Part shown: positions 26,232-35,461 of the stretch, in pieces
Numbering within the stretch: position 1 is the first letter of the stretch
Layout: every line of letters starts with the position of its first letter
The notes under the pieces: model-generated
What the model was told of the DNA's origin: nothing
The model's database searches: none
The model's input: only the letters and a program-made list of their open reading frames with translations
Program-made: the position numbers and the translations under genes
Origin: Anaeromassilibacillus stercoravium
Lineage (GTDB): Bacteria; Bacillota; Clostridia; Oscillospirales; Acutalibacteraceae
NCBI GenBank assembly: GCA_019118845.1
Contig: DWYE01000069.1
Coordinates: forward strand, 52,233-116,232
DNA length: 64,000 bases
Reading direction: 5' to 3'

Positions 26232-26328
26232 GCTGCGCTTGGAGGCAAACAGCCGGCGCGTATCTTGCTGCTGAAAAGGAGCCCGGTGTTCGCCGGACAG
26301 AAAGCGCCCGCTCCCGGGATGCTGAAAA
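26232..26328 (+). repeat. second copy of the ~95-bp direct repeat
   Basis: Same core as 26077-26172 with scattered single-base differences. Both copies contain CCGGT...GCCGG, a small hairpin. They fill most of the 353-base gap between fakA and recG; no gene is seen there. Function unknown. Confidence 0.85.
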
Positions 26329-26366
26329 CGCCAGATTTACGAATTCATAAAGAATACGTGTGTTTC

Positions 26367-26392
26367 AAAAGCCGGAGAAATCCGGCTTTTGT
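26367..26392 (+). terminator. terminator upstream of recG
   Basis: AAAAGCCGGA-GAAA-TCCGGCTTTT, a perfect 10-pair stem with a GAAA tetraloop, followed by GTTG. It would end transcripts from fakA and the repeats 30 bases before recG. Confidence 0.8.
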
Positions 26393-26424
26393 TGATTCTA
26401 GGATGATAAAGGAGGGTGGAAAGC

Positions 26425-28455
26425 ATGTCTTTGTTTTCTATGCCAATTCAAGAATTGAAGGGCGTGGGGCCAAAGCGCGCCAAGCTGTTTGAAAAAATCG
26501 GCGCTCCCAGTGTAGGTGCTTTGCTGCGTCTCTATCCGCGCACCTATCAAGACATGACCGCCCCCTATCCCATCCGGCAAGCTCCGCTAAACGAGCCCTG
26601 CGCCATACGGGCAACGCTGTACCGCCCGCCCACGGAAACACGGGTTCGCGGCGGGATGCTTCTTTGTAAATGCCGGGTGACCGATGGAGAAAGCGATCTG
26701 GAAATCACATTCTTTAACAATCCTTACGTCAAAGACCGCTTGATCGAGGGAGAATCGTATCTATTTTATGGGAAGGTATCCGCGAATTTTTTGAAACGCG
26801 AAATGCTGTCCCCGGAATTCTATCCAGAAGCGAGCTGCCCCGCGATCATCCCCATCTACCGGCAGACGCAGGGGCTCAGTTCCCGAATGATCGCCAATGC
26901 CGTAAAAAATGCATTTCTGCTTCTCCCACAGGACCTGCGCGACCCCATCCCGGAGCCGCTGCGAAGGCAGCAACAGCTTTGGCCGCTCCGGGATGCCTTG
27001 GAGACGGTCCACTTTCCCCGCACGATGGACGGCCTTCGAAGCGCACGCCGCCGTATGATCTTTGAGGAACTGCTGGTGCTTCAATTGGGGCTTCTGCGCA
27101 TGAAAAGCCGGAAACGCGGAGAAAGCCCCCTGCGCTTGACAAAGGACTGCACCGAAGAATTCTACCGCCTCCTGCCCTTCACACCCACAAATGCGCAAAA
27201 ACGCGCTGTACGGGAGGCAATGACGGACATGATGGGGGGCAGCCCCATGAACCGTCTGGTTCAGGGGGACGTGGGCTCCGGCAAGACCGCCGTGGCCGCT
27301 GCGCTGTGCTACAATGTGATCGAAAATGGCATGCAGGCCGCGCTGATGGCGCCCACGGAAATCCTCGCGCGGCAGCACTATGCGACCCTCTCCGCGATTC
27401 TCGCGCCTACTGGCATCCCCATTGCGCTGTTAACCGGTTCCCTAGCCGCTGGCAAAAAGAAAAAGCTGGCGGAACAGCTCCAATCCGGCGAGATCCGCCT
27501 GGTAATCGGCACGCACGCGTTGCTCTCCGAGGGCGTTGCATTCCAAAACTTGGGCCTTGTCGTCACGGACGAACAACACCGCTTCGGCGTGGCGCAGCGC
27601 GCAACGCTTTCCTCCAAAGGGAACAACCCTCATCTGCTGGTCATGAGCGCAACCCCCATCCCCCGCACGCTTGCGCTGATGATCTACGGCGATCTCGATC
27701 TCTCAGTCCTGGATGAACTTCCTCCCGGCCGCCAGAAGATCGAAACCTACGCCATTGACAGCTCCAAACGCATGCGCGCTTTCCGCTATATGCAGAAGCA
27801 CATCGATCAGGGGTTGCAATGCTACATCATCTGCCCCACCATCGAAGAGGGCGAAAACGACATGGCGGCGGTTACGCAGTATGCGGAAAAGCTGCGCACG
27901 GAATGGATGCCCGGCAACCGCATCGGTGTACTGCACGGCCGTATGAAGGCCAAGGAAAAGGAAGCGGTGATGTCGGATTTCGCCGCTGGACAGTTGGACA
28001 TTCTGGTTTCCACCACGGTGGTGGAGGTGGGCGTTGATGTGCCGAATGCGGTCGTGATGCTGATCGAGAACGCCGAACGGTATGGCCTGTCGCAATTGCA
28101 TCAGCTCCGCGGGCGCGTCGGGCGCGGTACCCACCGCTCCACCTGCATTTTACTCTCTGATGCACAGAACGAGGAGGCCCTTACACGCTTACAGGTGATG
28201 TGCCGCACCTCCAATGGCTTTGAGATCGCGGATGAAGACCTCCGCCTGCGTGGCCCAGGCGATTTCTTCGGTTCCCGGCAACACGGCTTGCCCGACCTGA
28301 AAATTGCAGATATGGCGCAGGACATGGAGATCTTAAAACAGGCGCAGCAGGCAGCCCACACGATTTTGACACAGGATTTCGCATTGGAGCAGCCGGAACA
28401 TCGCGGCTTGCGTGCGGAGGTCAACCAACTCTTCCAGACGCTGGTAGGCGGTTAA
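26425..28455 (+). CDS. recG: ATP-dependent DNA helicase RecG
   Basis: Branched-DNA translocase that remodels stalled forks, R-loops and Holliday junctions. 676 residues. Wedge/OB domain in the first ~250 residues (SMPIQELKGVGPKRAKLFEK), then SF2 motifs: GDVGSGKTAVAAALCYN, MAPTEILARQHY, VTDEQHRFGVAQR (DEQH box), MSATPIPRTLALMIYGD, STTVVEVGVDVPNAVVM and QLRGRVGRGTHRS. The ATG has AAAGGAGGG upstream; an in-frame GTG nine bases earlier lies within that site. Followed by a terminator and convergent sbcC. Confidence 0.97.
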   Translation: MSLFSMPIQELKGVGPKRAKLFEKIGAPSVGALLRLYPRTYQDMTAPYPIRQAPLNEPCAIRATLYRPPTETRVRGGMLLCKCRVTDGESDLEITFFNNPYVKDRLIEGESYLFYGKVSANFLKREMLSPEFYPEASCPAIIPIYRQTQGLSSRMIANAVKNAFLLLPQDLRDPIPEPLRRQQQLWPLRDALETVHFPRTMDGLRSARRRMIFEELLVLQLGLLRMKSRKRGESPLRLTKDCTEEFYRLLPFTPTNAQKRAVREAMTDMMGGSPMNRLVQGDVGSGKTAVAAALCYNVIENGMQAALMAPTEILARQHYATLSAILAPTGIPIALLTGSLAAGKKKKLAEQLQSGEIRLVIGTHALLSEGVAFQNLGLVVTDEQHRFGVAQRATLSSKGNNPHLLVMSATPIPRTLALMIYGDLDLSVLDELPPGRQKIETYAIDSSKRMRAFRYMQKHIDQGLQCYIICPTIEEGENDMAAVTQYAEKLRTEWMPGNRIGVLHGRMKAKEKEAVMSDFAAGQLDILVSTTVVEVGVDVPNAVVMLIENAERYGLSQLHQLRGRVGRGTHRSTCILLSDAQNEEALTRLQVMCRTSNGFEIADEDLRLRGPGDFFGSRQHGLPDLKIADMAQDMEILKQAQQAAHTILTQDFALEQPEHRGLRAEVNQLFQTLVGG

Positions 28456-28511
28456 GCGAACTCCATTGCGCTTCCATCGGCCATTCCCGCAGTTTTTATC
28501 CATGAAAACGC

Positions 28512-28553
28512 AATCCCCAGGGATCCATCCATCAGGACTCCTGGGGATTTTCT
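28512..28553. terminator. terminator between recG and sbcC
   Basis: AATCCCCAGG pairs with CCTGGGGATT across an 18-base loop, followed by TTTCTG on the plus strand. Convergent genes on both sides could use it. Confidence 0.7.
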
Positions 28554-28569
28554 GTTGCTATAAACAAAC

Positions 28570-31278
28570 TTATGCGGTTCGAATCCGGACCGTACTGCCG
28601 CCGTCCCGGTCTTTCCCAACAATAATCTGCGCTGCGATGCGGTTTTTGAGCTCGCTGACATGGGAGATGATCCCGATGGTACGCCCCATGTGCTGCAATT
28701 GCGCCAATGCCTTCATCGCGGTGTCCAGCGTCTCCTGATCCAGCGAACCGAAGCCCTCGTCGATGAACAGGGAATCCAAATGGACCCCGCCGGAGTAGCT
28801 CTGCACCACGTCGGAGAGGCCAAAGGCCAGCGACAGGGAAGCGAGAAACAGCTCCCCGCCGGAGAGCGTCTCCACCGCGCGCGCCCCACCAGTATAGGCG
28901 TCGATGACCTCCAGGTCCAATCCGCCCAAAGCATTTCCGCTGGTCGTTCCTACCACACGGCTGAGGCTGTACCTTCCAGAGCTCAATGTGGCAAAGAACT
29001 GGTTGGCCGAAGAGAGGATGTCGTCCAGCATCACGCCCAAGACGAACTGATGCAGCGGGACTTTACATGCATTTTTGCCCGACAGGAGCGCTGCCAGACG
29101 GTTGGTGCGCCCATATTCCTCCTCCAACTTTTTCCCTTTTTCCTCCAACTTGCGCAGGCGCCCCAGCGATTCCTTTGCCGCAAGAGCCGTTTGCTCCAGC
29201 TTCCCGACGGCCTGGGCGGCCTGGGCGGCGGCCTCCTGCGCCTGCGCTTGCCTTTTCCGCTGGGCATTAAGATCCGGCTGTTCCTTACCCGACAGTTCCC
29301 TCTGCAAGCGGCTGATCTGCTGGTCGGCGCTTGCTACGGCGGCGGCGTAGGCTTGTATGGTCTGTTCAAGGGCTTCCATCCGCTCTGGGGAAAGCAAGAG
29401 GGCGGCATAGTCCTCCGCTTGCTGTTCAAAGCCGGACTCCTCCAACGCCTGTTGCAGCCGCTGTGCCGCGGTTGTCTCCGCTGCTTGTGCCTCCCGGTGC
29501 GCCTGTGCAGCACTGTCGCATACGGCGTTTGCCGTTGCCGCGTCCCGCTGCGCTGCGTTTGCACGCTCCTCGATTTTGGCCGCTGCATCGGCATTTTTCT
29601 TTGCCTGCGAACGCACCTCCGTCAGCCGTTGATCGATCGCAGGCAATTCCCGCAGCTCGCCCAGTTTGTCCAACATCTCGCGCTCTGCGGATGCCTGTGC
29701 TTGCTGCTCGCTGCGCAGGGAAGCGATCTTTTCGTTGGACTGGGAAAGATCTTCCTTCGCCTGTTCGCGCTGTTCCCGGCGCTGCTGGAGCCGTTTTTGC
29801 GCGCTTTCCAGCATGTCCGCCGCTTTGCGCGCCCGTTTGAGTGCGTCCTGGGCCTCTTGCAGCCGCTTGCTCGGCTGTGCCGGGTGGGGATGATGCACAG
29901 CCCCACAGACCGGGCAAGGTTCCCCTTCCTCCAAGTATACGGCCAGAGCCGCTGCAGCATCCTGATCCATCAATTGCTGTACCTGTTCCAGCAGGCGCGG
30001 CAGCAGGGAAATTTGCTTTTGTGCGTTCTCTATGTATGCATTCCCATCGGCCAGCTGGCGGTCCGCCGTTTCCAAACGCGCCTGCGCCTCTGCCCGCTGC
30101 TTTTCCAACAAAGCCATCCGCTTCGCATGTTCCGTCCGCTGTTTTTGAAGCTCCTGCCACTTGAGCGCATGCTCCCGCAGGTTGCGCAAGCGCTCCTCTT
30201 CCTTTGCCAGCTCCGGCAATTGGGAACGGTAGCGCTCCGCCAAGGGAAGCTGCGCCTGGGCCGCCTTGCATTCGGCCTCCGCTTTTACCAGATTCTGTTG
30301 CGCCGCCGCATGTGCTTGCCGTTTTGTGAGCAACTCCTTCTGCGCCGCCTGATGCGCTGTGAAATAGGGGTATACCCCCGCGGCACGGCGGGCCTGGGCC
30401 AAACGGCGGCGATTCGCTTCCATTTCTTCCTGCTTTTGTTCCAATATCTTGCGCTGGGTCTGCTGCTGCTCCAAGGCAGCAAAGCGCTCAGAAAGTGCCT
30501 CTGCCGCTCGCAAAGCTGCATTTTCGTTTTGGAATGCCTTTTCCGCGGCCTCCTGCGCCGCCTTGGCCTGAACCAACTGTTCGCGCAGGGCGGCCTCCTT
30601 CTCTTCAAGGAGTGGAAGGGTCCCTACTCCTTCCCGTTCCAAAATGGAGCGCTTTGCCGCCTCGAGCTCGCCCGCCTGTTTGCCAAGCATGGCGGCCATC
30701 TCCTTCAAATTGCGCGCCGCGCGCTCCCAGCGCCCCGTTGCAAAGAGCGTTTGGAACATCTGCGCCTTATCGCGCGAACTGGACAGGAGCAATTTTAAGA
30801 AATCGCCCTGCGGCAATACGATGACCTGGGAAAACTGCTCGCAGGTGAGTCCCAAAATTTCCTCCGCCTTTTCCCGGACACGGGACTCCGCACCGGAAAA
30901 CAGAAGCTCCCATTCGCCGCCCTCCATCCGGTAGCAGGCGTGCGTCTCCTTTGTCTTGAGCGCACCGGTTCCACGTGCGGCGTATTGGGACTGCGAGCGC
31001 ATAAAACGGTACGTCGTGCCCGCCAACTGGAAGATAAAATCGACCATGGTCTCCGCGCCCTTCGGAGCTGCGGCGCAGCGCATACTGCCCCAGCTGCGCC
31101 GTCCGCCGGTCGCTTTGCAGTAGAGGGCAAAACACATAGCGTCCAGGATGGTGGTCTTTCCCCCGCCGGTCGCCCCGGTGATCAAAAAGATGGGATTGTC
31201 CCCCAGCGCGCGGAAATCCACGGTTGTCTGCTTCAAATAGGAGCCAAACGCCTGCATGGTCACAGAGATTGGTTTCAT
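28570..31278 (-). CDS. sbcC: exonuclease subunit SbcC (Rad50-like)
   Basis: ATPase half of the SbcCD nuclease that opens and trims hairpins and protein-blocked DNA ends. 902 residues. N-terminal Walker A ITGATGGGKTTILDAMCFALY, about 600 residues of Ala/Gln/Glu-rich coiled coil interrupted near the middle by the zinc hook GEPCPVCGAVHHPHP, and the C-terminal lobe with LSGGELFLASLSLAFGLSD (signature) and DSLFIDEGFGSLDQ (Walker B). Its ATG overlaps the sbcD stop by four bases. Confidence 0.96.
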   Translation of the reverse strand: MKPISVTMQAFGSYLKQTTVDFRALGDNPIFLITGATGGGKTTILDAMCFALYCKATGGRRSWGSMRCAAAPKGAETMVDFIFQLAGTTYRFMRSQSQYAARGTGALKTKETHACYRMEGGEWELLFSGAESRVREKAEEILGLTCEQFSQVIVLPQGDFLKLLLSSSRDKAQMFQTLFATGRWERAARNLKEMAAMLGKQAGELEAAKRSILEREGVGTLPLLEEKEAALREQLVQAKAAQEAAEKAFQNENAALRAAEALSERFAALEQQQTQRKILEQKQEEMEANRRRLAQARRAAGVYPYFTAHQAAQKELLTKRQAHAAAQQNLVKAEAECKAAQAQLPLAERYRSQLPELAKEEERLRNLREHALKWQELQKQRTEHAKRMALLEKQRAEAQARLETADRQLADGNAYIENAQKQISLLPRLLEQVQQLMDQDAAAALAVYLEEGEPCPVCGAVHHPHPAQPSKRLQEAQDALKRARKAADMLESAQKRLQQRREQREQAKEDLSQSNEKIASLRSEQQAQASAEREMLDKLGELRELPAIDQRLTEVRSQAKKNADAAAKIEERANAAQRDAATANAVCDSAAQAHREAQAAETTAAQRLQQALEESGFEQQAEDYAALLLSPERMEALEQTIQAYAAAVASADQQISRLQRELSGKEQPDLNAQRKRQAQAQEAAAQAAQAVGKLEQTALAAKESLGRLRKLEEKGKKLEEEYGRTNRLAALLSGKNACKVPLHQFVLGVMLDDILSSANQFFATLSSGRYSLSRVVGTTSGNALGGLDLEVIDAYTGGARAVETLSGGELFLASLSLAFGLSDVVQSYSGGVHLDSLFIDEGFGSLDQETLDTAMKALAQLQHMGRTIGIISHVSELKNRIAAQIIVGKDRDGGSTVRIRTA

Positions 31279-32405
31279 GTTTCCTCCCCCTCCCCGCGCA
31301 TTGCCTGCAAAAACAGGTTCCGATCCGCCGCATCGGGGTCCAAGCCACAGATTTGCTTGAGGAACGCTTCAAAAATGGAGGCGTCGTCCGTCCTATGGTG
31401 CAGCAATTGCTCCCGCAGCCCGGCGCTTTCCCCGGCCCCCGCGCGGGAAAGCCATTGCGAATTGATCCCCAAAAGGTTGGGAAAATAGGGGCGCAGGCGA
31501 TCCATGGGCATGTACACCGGGGAGTCGTCCAGTAATTCTACATAGAGATAATCCTCGCTGGATGCCCGTTTTCCCAGCTCCAAAAGCTCCTCCATTGTAC
31601 CGGAAAGGGTCCGCAGGTCGCGCAATGGCTCCACAGGGATGACTTCGCTTTTGACCTGCTCCTCCTCGAATGTGACCATCGTCACCGACTTTCGGTGATG
31701 CGCCTCGTCAAAAGAGTACTTGAGCGGGGAACCGGCATAGCGGCCATTTGGCCCCGCCTTCTGCGCCCGGTGAAGATGGCCCAGGGCCACATAGGAAAAG
31801 CCCTCGAAACATGCGGGGCTGACCTCGGAGCTTCCCCCGACAAAAGTAGGGCTTTCCGAGGCAGAGGTCTCCCCGCCCATCACAAAGCAGTGTGCGGCGA
31901 GCACATTGACCGCGCCAGGGACAAAGCGCTCCCGCACCCGGTCTAATACGGCACGGTAGGCCTCCTGGAACCCCCGCACGTCCACTCCCAGCACCTGCCG
32001 CGCCTGGGCGGGCTCGAAGTAGGGCAATAAATAGCAATGTACGCGCTCGGAAAGCAAAACCGGCTGAAAGGCATCTTCCAGCTTTGTGGCGATGGCCACC
32101 CCGTTCTCGCGCAGCAGAGGCGCTCCCAGCGCCATGCGGTCGGCGCCATCGTGATTGCCGCTGATGACCGCAAGCGGTACTCCCAGCCTGTGGGTCTCCT
32201 CGATGAAATGGTCAAACAGACGGATCGCCTCCACCGGCGCAATGGGCCGGTCAAAGACATCGCCCGCCAGCAGAATCAAATCGGGGTGTTCCCGCTCCAC
32301 AAGGGGCAGGAACACCCGGTCGACAAAATATGTCTGATCCTCTAAGAGGGAGCGCCCAAAGAGCATCTTTCCCAAATGCCAGTCCGAAGTATGCAGAATC
32401 CTCAT
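31275..32405 (-). CDS. sbcD: exonuclease subunit SbcD (Mre11-like)
   Basis: Mn-dependent nuclease half of SbcCD. 376 residues. Phosphoesterase motifs: HTSDWHLGKMLFGRSLLED, LLAGDVFDRPIAP, VISGNHDGADR, HCFVMGG and VALGHLHRAQK. The ATG giving MRILHTSDWHLG was chosen over an upstream one because GAGGT lies before it and this is the universal SbcD start. Overlaps both neighbours by four bases, so three genes are translationally coupled: phosphoesterase-like gene, sbcD, sbcC. Confidence 0.96.
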   Translation of the reverse strand: MRILHTSDWHLGKMLFGRSLLEDQTYFVDRVFLPLVEREHPDLILLAGDVFDRPIAPVEAIRLFDHFIEETHRLGVPLAVISGNHDGADRMALGAPLLRENGVAIATKLEDAFQPVLLSERVHCYLLPYFEPAQARQVLGVDVRGFQEAYRAVLDRVRERFVPGAVNVLAAHCFVMGGETSASESPTFVGGSSEVSPACFEGFSYVALGHLHRAQKAGPNGRYAGSPLKYSFDEAHHRKSVTMVTFEEEQVKSEVIPVEPLRDLRTLSGTMEELLELGKRASSEDYLYVELLDDSPVYMPMDRLRPYFPNLLGINSQWLSRAGAGESAGLREQLLHHRTDDASIFEAFLKQICGLDPDAADRNLFLQAMRGEGEET

Positions 32406-33064
32406 AATGGTACAACCTCGTTGAACACCGCATACGTTTTCGCCGTAATCTTGCGGTCGATGTGGAGCGAACCGAAGAACCACTTGTCGTACTGGACACG
32501 CTTGACCAGCTCGTCGAAGAAGGCGTCCAGCTGGTTGGTAGTGTCCTTTGGGTTGACCTTGTGCGCCGGCATCCCGGGGGCAGGTTCATGCGTGAGGATG
32601 TAGTCCACCTGAAACTGGTTGGCGCGCAGGTTATCCACCGCTGTGCGCATTTCCTCCAGGCCGGGCATCTCCTGTTCCCACCATTTTCCCGCCTCTATGT
32701 ACATCTGCTTTTCCGTGCTCTCCCCGCCGCCAAAGGTAAAGATCTTCTTGCCTTCCAGCTCGTAGACCTGGCCGCGCATCAGGTGGTACAAGTTCCCGCT
32801 GATTTGCTGTACTTTCCCGCCGTTCCAATCTGTGATGGGATATTTTTCCAACAGGTCAAAATTCTCGTGCGTCCCGTCCACAAACAAAATCTGATACTTC
32901 TTACTGCCAAGCTTTTTCAGGTTCTTTTCCTCTTTCGCCCCGCCGTCCCAAAGAAAGCCGAAATCGCCGCAGACAATCAGCGTATCGCCTTTTTTCAACT
33001 TGCGTATCCGGGAATCCTCAAACCGGGCCATCTCCCCATGCATATTTCCGGTAATATAAAGCAA
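32402..33064 (-). CDS. metallophosphoesterase-family protein with altered metal ligands
   Basis: 220 residues, TTG start with AGGAGG eight bases upstream. The overall pattern is that of a calcineurin-like phosphoesterase: LYITGNMHGEMARF, VCGDFGFLWDGG, VDGTHENFDLLEKYP, HLMRGQVYELEGKKIFTFGGG, ILTHEPAPG, WFFGSLHIDRKI. In active members these read GDxHG, GNHE and GHxH; here they are GNMHG, GTHE and GSLH, so three metal-site residues are replaced. It heads the sbcDC operon and its stop overlaps the sbcD start by four bases, suggesting a role linked to that nuclease. Activity is doubtful. Confidence 0.85.
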   Translation of the reverse strand: MLYITGNMHGEMARFEDSRIRKLKKGDTLIVCGDFGFLWDGGAKEEKNLKKLGSKKYQILFVDGTHENFDLLEKYPITDWNGGKVQQISGNLYHLMRGQVYELEGKKIFTFGGGESTEKQMYIEAGKWWEQEMPGLEEMRTAVDNLRANQFQVDYILTHEPAPGMPAHKVNPKDTTNQLDAFFDELVKRVQYDKWFFGSLHIDRKITAKTYAVFNEVVPL

Positions 33065-33123
33065 AGAGCTTCCCTCCTTTGTCCTCTGTCAAATCGCCAA
33101 TTGTAAAGATTTTTTGATCAGCC

Positions 33124-33152
33124 TTTATCTTTTGCCCAATAGCTGGTATACT
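33124..33152 (+). promoter_or_regulatory. promoter of the carboxypeptidase gene
   Basis: TTTATC, 17 bases, TATACT with an extended TGG, about 97 bases before the start codon. Confidence 0.6.
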
Positions 33153-33248
33153 TTTTTATAAGGCTATTTTATGCAATCGATGATGCATGTGCGCTGCACA
33201 ACGATGCTATATATTTTATTATCATATCACATTGGAGGCAAAAGTTCC

Positions 33249-34601
33249 ATGAAAAAAAAGCTCTTTCCCATTCTGTGTTTCTTTTTGGTGCTGTGCTCTA
33301 TGCTTCCAGCAGCCCCGGTGAGCGCCGCTACCTTTAACATTGATTTTGAAACGTACTCGGCTGCCATCGAGCTGGTGAACCTGGATACGGATACGATCGT
33401 CTACCAAAAAAATGCCACGGCCCGGCGGGAGCCTGCTTCTACCACCAAGATCATGACCTTTATCATCGTCAGTGAGCAAATCCAGGATCTCGACAACACC
33501 CAAGTTACCGTGACCAAGGAGGTCGTCGACCAACTGCTGGGCACGGGAAGCTCCCTTTCCGGGATTAAGGAAGGCGATGTCCTTACGGTGATGCAGCTGC
33601 TCAATTGCATGATGGTTCCTTCCGGAAATGACGCTGCCCTGGTGTTGGCGGATTACGTGAGCAACGGCAACGTTGCCGCCTTTGTTGAGCTGATGAACCA
33701 AAAGGCACAGGAGCTTGGCTGCCAGGACACCCATTTCACCAACCCGCATGGGCTGCATGACGACGAACACTATACTACAGCGCACGATCTCTATCTCATT
33801 ACCAAATACGCGATGTCCCTGCCGCATTTTACGGACATCTGTGACCAGACCCGCTATACCTATACCCCGGTCGGCGGCCCGGAGGCCGGGCAAGAGCGCA
33901 CGCTGGTGACCACCAACCGCCTGATCGATCCAAACCTGGACCCAGACCTCTATTACCGCTATGCACGCGGCATCAAAACCGGCTCGCATGACCAGGCGGG
34001 GTATTGCCTGGTCTCCACCGCGACGAGGGGCGGTTATAGCTATATGTGTGTTGCCTTGGGCTCGCCCAGTGTGGATGAAAACGGCAATAAAATCTCGACC
34101 CGCGGTGAGATGATCGATTCCAAGAATTTATACGAATGGGCGTTTAACGGCCTCAGCATGAAGGATGTTTTAAACAGCGAAGACGCGGTTGGGGAAATCG
34201 ACCTGAAATACGCCTGGAACAAGGATAAGCTGTTGCTGGTGCCTGCCAAAAACTATTCCACCATTATGCCGGACAGCGTAGACGTATCCAGCATCATCCT
34301 GACCAAAAATGTCCCTGAGGAAATTGAAGCCCCCGTCAAGAAGGGGCAGAAAATCGGCACAGCGACCTTGAGCTACGCGGGACAGGATCTCGCCACGGTC
34401 GATCTGGTGGCAGCGGAGTCAGTGGAGCGCAGCGAGCTGTTGCATTCTGCGGATACCGTTAAGTCGATCTTTACCTCCACTTGGTTCCTCGTGATCGCCG
34501 GTATCATTCTCTTCCTACTTCTCATCTATGTGGTCCTTGCATTGATTTATAACCGTAAGAAAAAGAATCTCCGCAAAATTAAGAAATATCGCCGTATGTA
34601 A
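33249..34601 (+). CDS. D-alanyl-D-alanine carboxypeptidase (S11, DacF-like)
   Basis: Extracytoplasmic penicillin-binding protein that trims the last D-Ala of peptidoglycan stem peptides. 450 residues. Signal peptide MKKKLFPILCFFLVLCSM ending near VSA-A. Active-site motifs: STTK (SxxK), SGN (SxN) in MVPSGNDAALVLADY, and KTG in GIKTGSHDQAGYCL. The C-terminal domain ends in a transmembrane anchor (LVIAGIILFLLLIYVVLALIY) and a basic tail. The ATG after TTGGAGG gives the signal peptide at the N-terminus; the longer frame does not. Confidence 0.93.
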   Translation: MKKKLFPILCFFLVLCSMLPAAPVSAATFNIDFETYSAAIELVNLDTDTIVYQKNATARREPASTTKIMTFIIVSEQIQDLDNTQVTVTKEVVDQLLGTGSSLSGIKEGDVLTVMQLLNCMMVPSGNDAALVLADYVSNGNVAAFVELMNQKAQELGCQDTHFTNPHGLHDDEHYTTAHDLYLITKYAMSLPHFTDICDQTRYTYTPVGGPEAGQERTLVTTNRLIDPNLDPDLYYRYARGIKTGSHDQAGYCLVSTATRGGYSYMCVALGSPSVDENGNKISTRGEMIDSKNLYEWAFNGLSMKDVLNSEDAVGEIDLKYAWNKDKLLLVPAKNYSTIMPDSVDVSSIILTKNVPEEIEAPVKKGQKIGTATLSYAGQDLATVDLVAAESVERSELLHSADTVKSIFTSTWFLVIAGIILFLLLIYVVLALIYNRKKKNLRKIKKYRRM

Positions 34602-34674
34602 TGCATATGTATTTGCTAGAAACCTTTAAAATAGTCAATAATAACTATTTTACTCTTAAATCTCCGAGATATAT

Positions 34675-34703
34675 TTGACATTTTTGAGTAAAAATGCTAT
34701 ATT
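34675..34703 (+). promoter_or_regulatory. sigma-A promoter of the DUF2752 gene
   Basis: Perfect TTGACA, 17 bases, TATATT, 35 bases before the start codon. Confidence 0.85.
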
Positions 34704-34737
34704 AATTGTGAACAAATTGTTTAAGGGAGCATGGTCT

Positions 34738-35145
34738 ATGAAGCCAAGTCGTTCCCGTTGCTTGCGGGCGCTTGTAGGAATTGGCGCTCCCTTGGCGGCC
34801 TTGGGAGGCCTATTCTATCTTTATCATTATGGAAGCCCGTTTGTTTGCGTGTTCTACCAGTTGACGGGCCTTTACTGCCCAGGCTGTGGGGCTGGACGCG
34901 CATTGTCCTCGCTGATTCATGGGGACATCCTTGCGGCCCTCCACTATAATGCCTTCTTCTTGCTGGTTTTCCCTTTTATCGTGTATTATCTGGTAAAGCA
35001 ATACATCCATTTTGTCTTTCAAAAGGACCCACTGCCGTTTTTTCGTATTCGCCTATCGGTGTACAATAGCGTTATGCTGTTGATCATTCTCTTCTGGATT
35101 CTGCGAAACATTCCTGTGTTTCCTTTTTCCTGGTTGGCGCCTTGA
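34738..35145 (+). CDS. DUF2752 membrane protein
   Basis: 135 residues with about three membrane segments. The DUF2752 signature GLYCPGCGAGRALSSLIHGD follows the first segment, with HYNAFFLLVFPFIVYYL behind it. AAGGGAG lies eight bases before the ATG. Its own near-consensus promoter makes it a separate unit. Family function is unknown; the C-P-G-C pair could bind a metal or form a disulfide. Confidence 0.85.
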   Translation: MKPSRSRCLRALVGIGAPLAALGGLFYLYHYGSPFVCVFYQLTGLYCPGCGAGRALSSLIHGDILAALHYNAFFLLVFPFIVYYLVKQYIHFVFQKDPLPFFRIRLSVYNSVMLLIILFWILRNIPVFPFSWLAP

Positions 35146-35461
35146 TAATCGTCTCCGAAAAAGCGCGGGATCTCCCCTCCATGTGGAAGAAATCGATACA
35201 GGGTATACCGGTGTTCGATTCTCTGACAGAACTACAGTACATATATGGATAACCGAAAAGCTTTTTAAAAGGGAAGCAGATTGGCTGCCGCAGACATCCG
35301 GATATCCTATTTTTTCACCTTAAGATAGTACCCAAAGGCGGAAATATCCCAATCGTCTCGATGGTACCCCACACGATTGTTGGATCTGACTCTATTTTTC
35401 GCTTAGTAGGTTCCCTATCCAGTATAAGAATCTTTTATATTTTTAGCAGGAGGAAAAGAAC
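35146..35461. other. gene-free stretch
   Basis: No gene, clear terminator or near-consensus promoter was recognised here. A TATAAG lies about 40 bases before the next start codon, without a good -35 box. Confidence 0.4.

Noticed and set aside
28660..30798. A 712-codon open frame opposite sbcC
   Set aside because: Antisense shadow of the SbcC coiled coil; composition (Leu/Arg/Cys repeats) mirrors the Gln/Ala/Glu-rich codons on the other strand.
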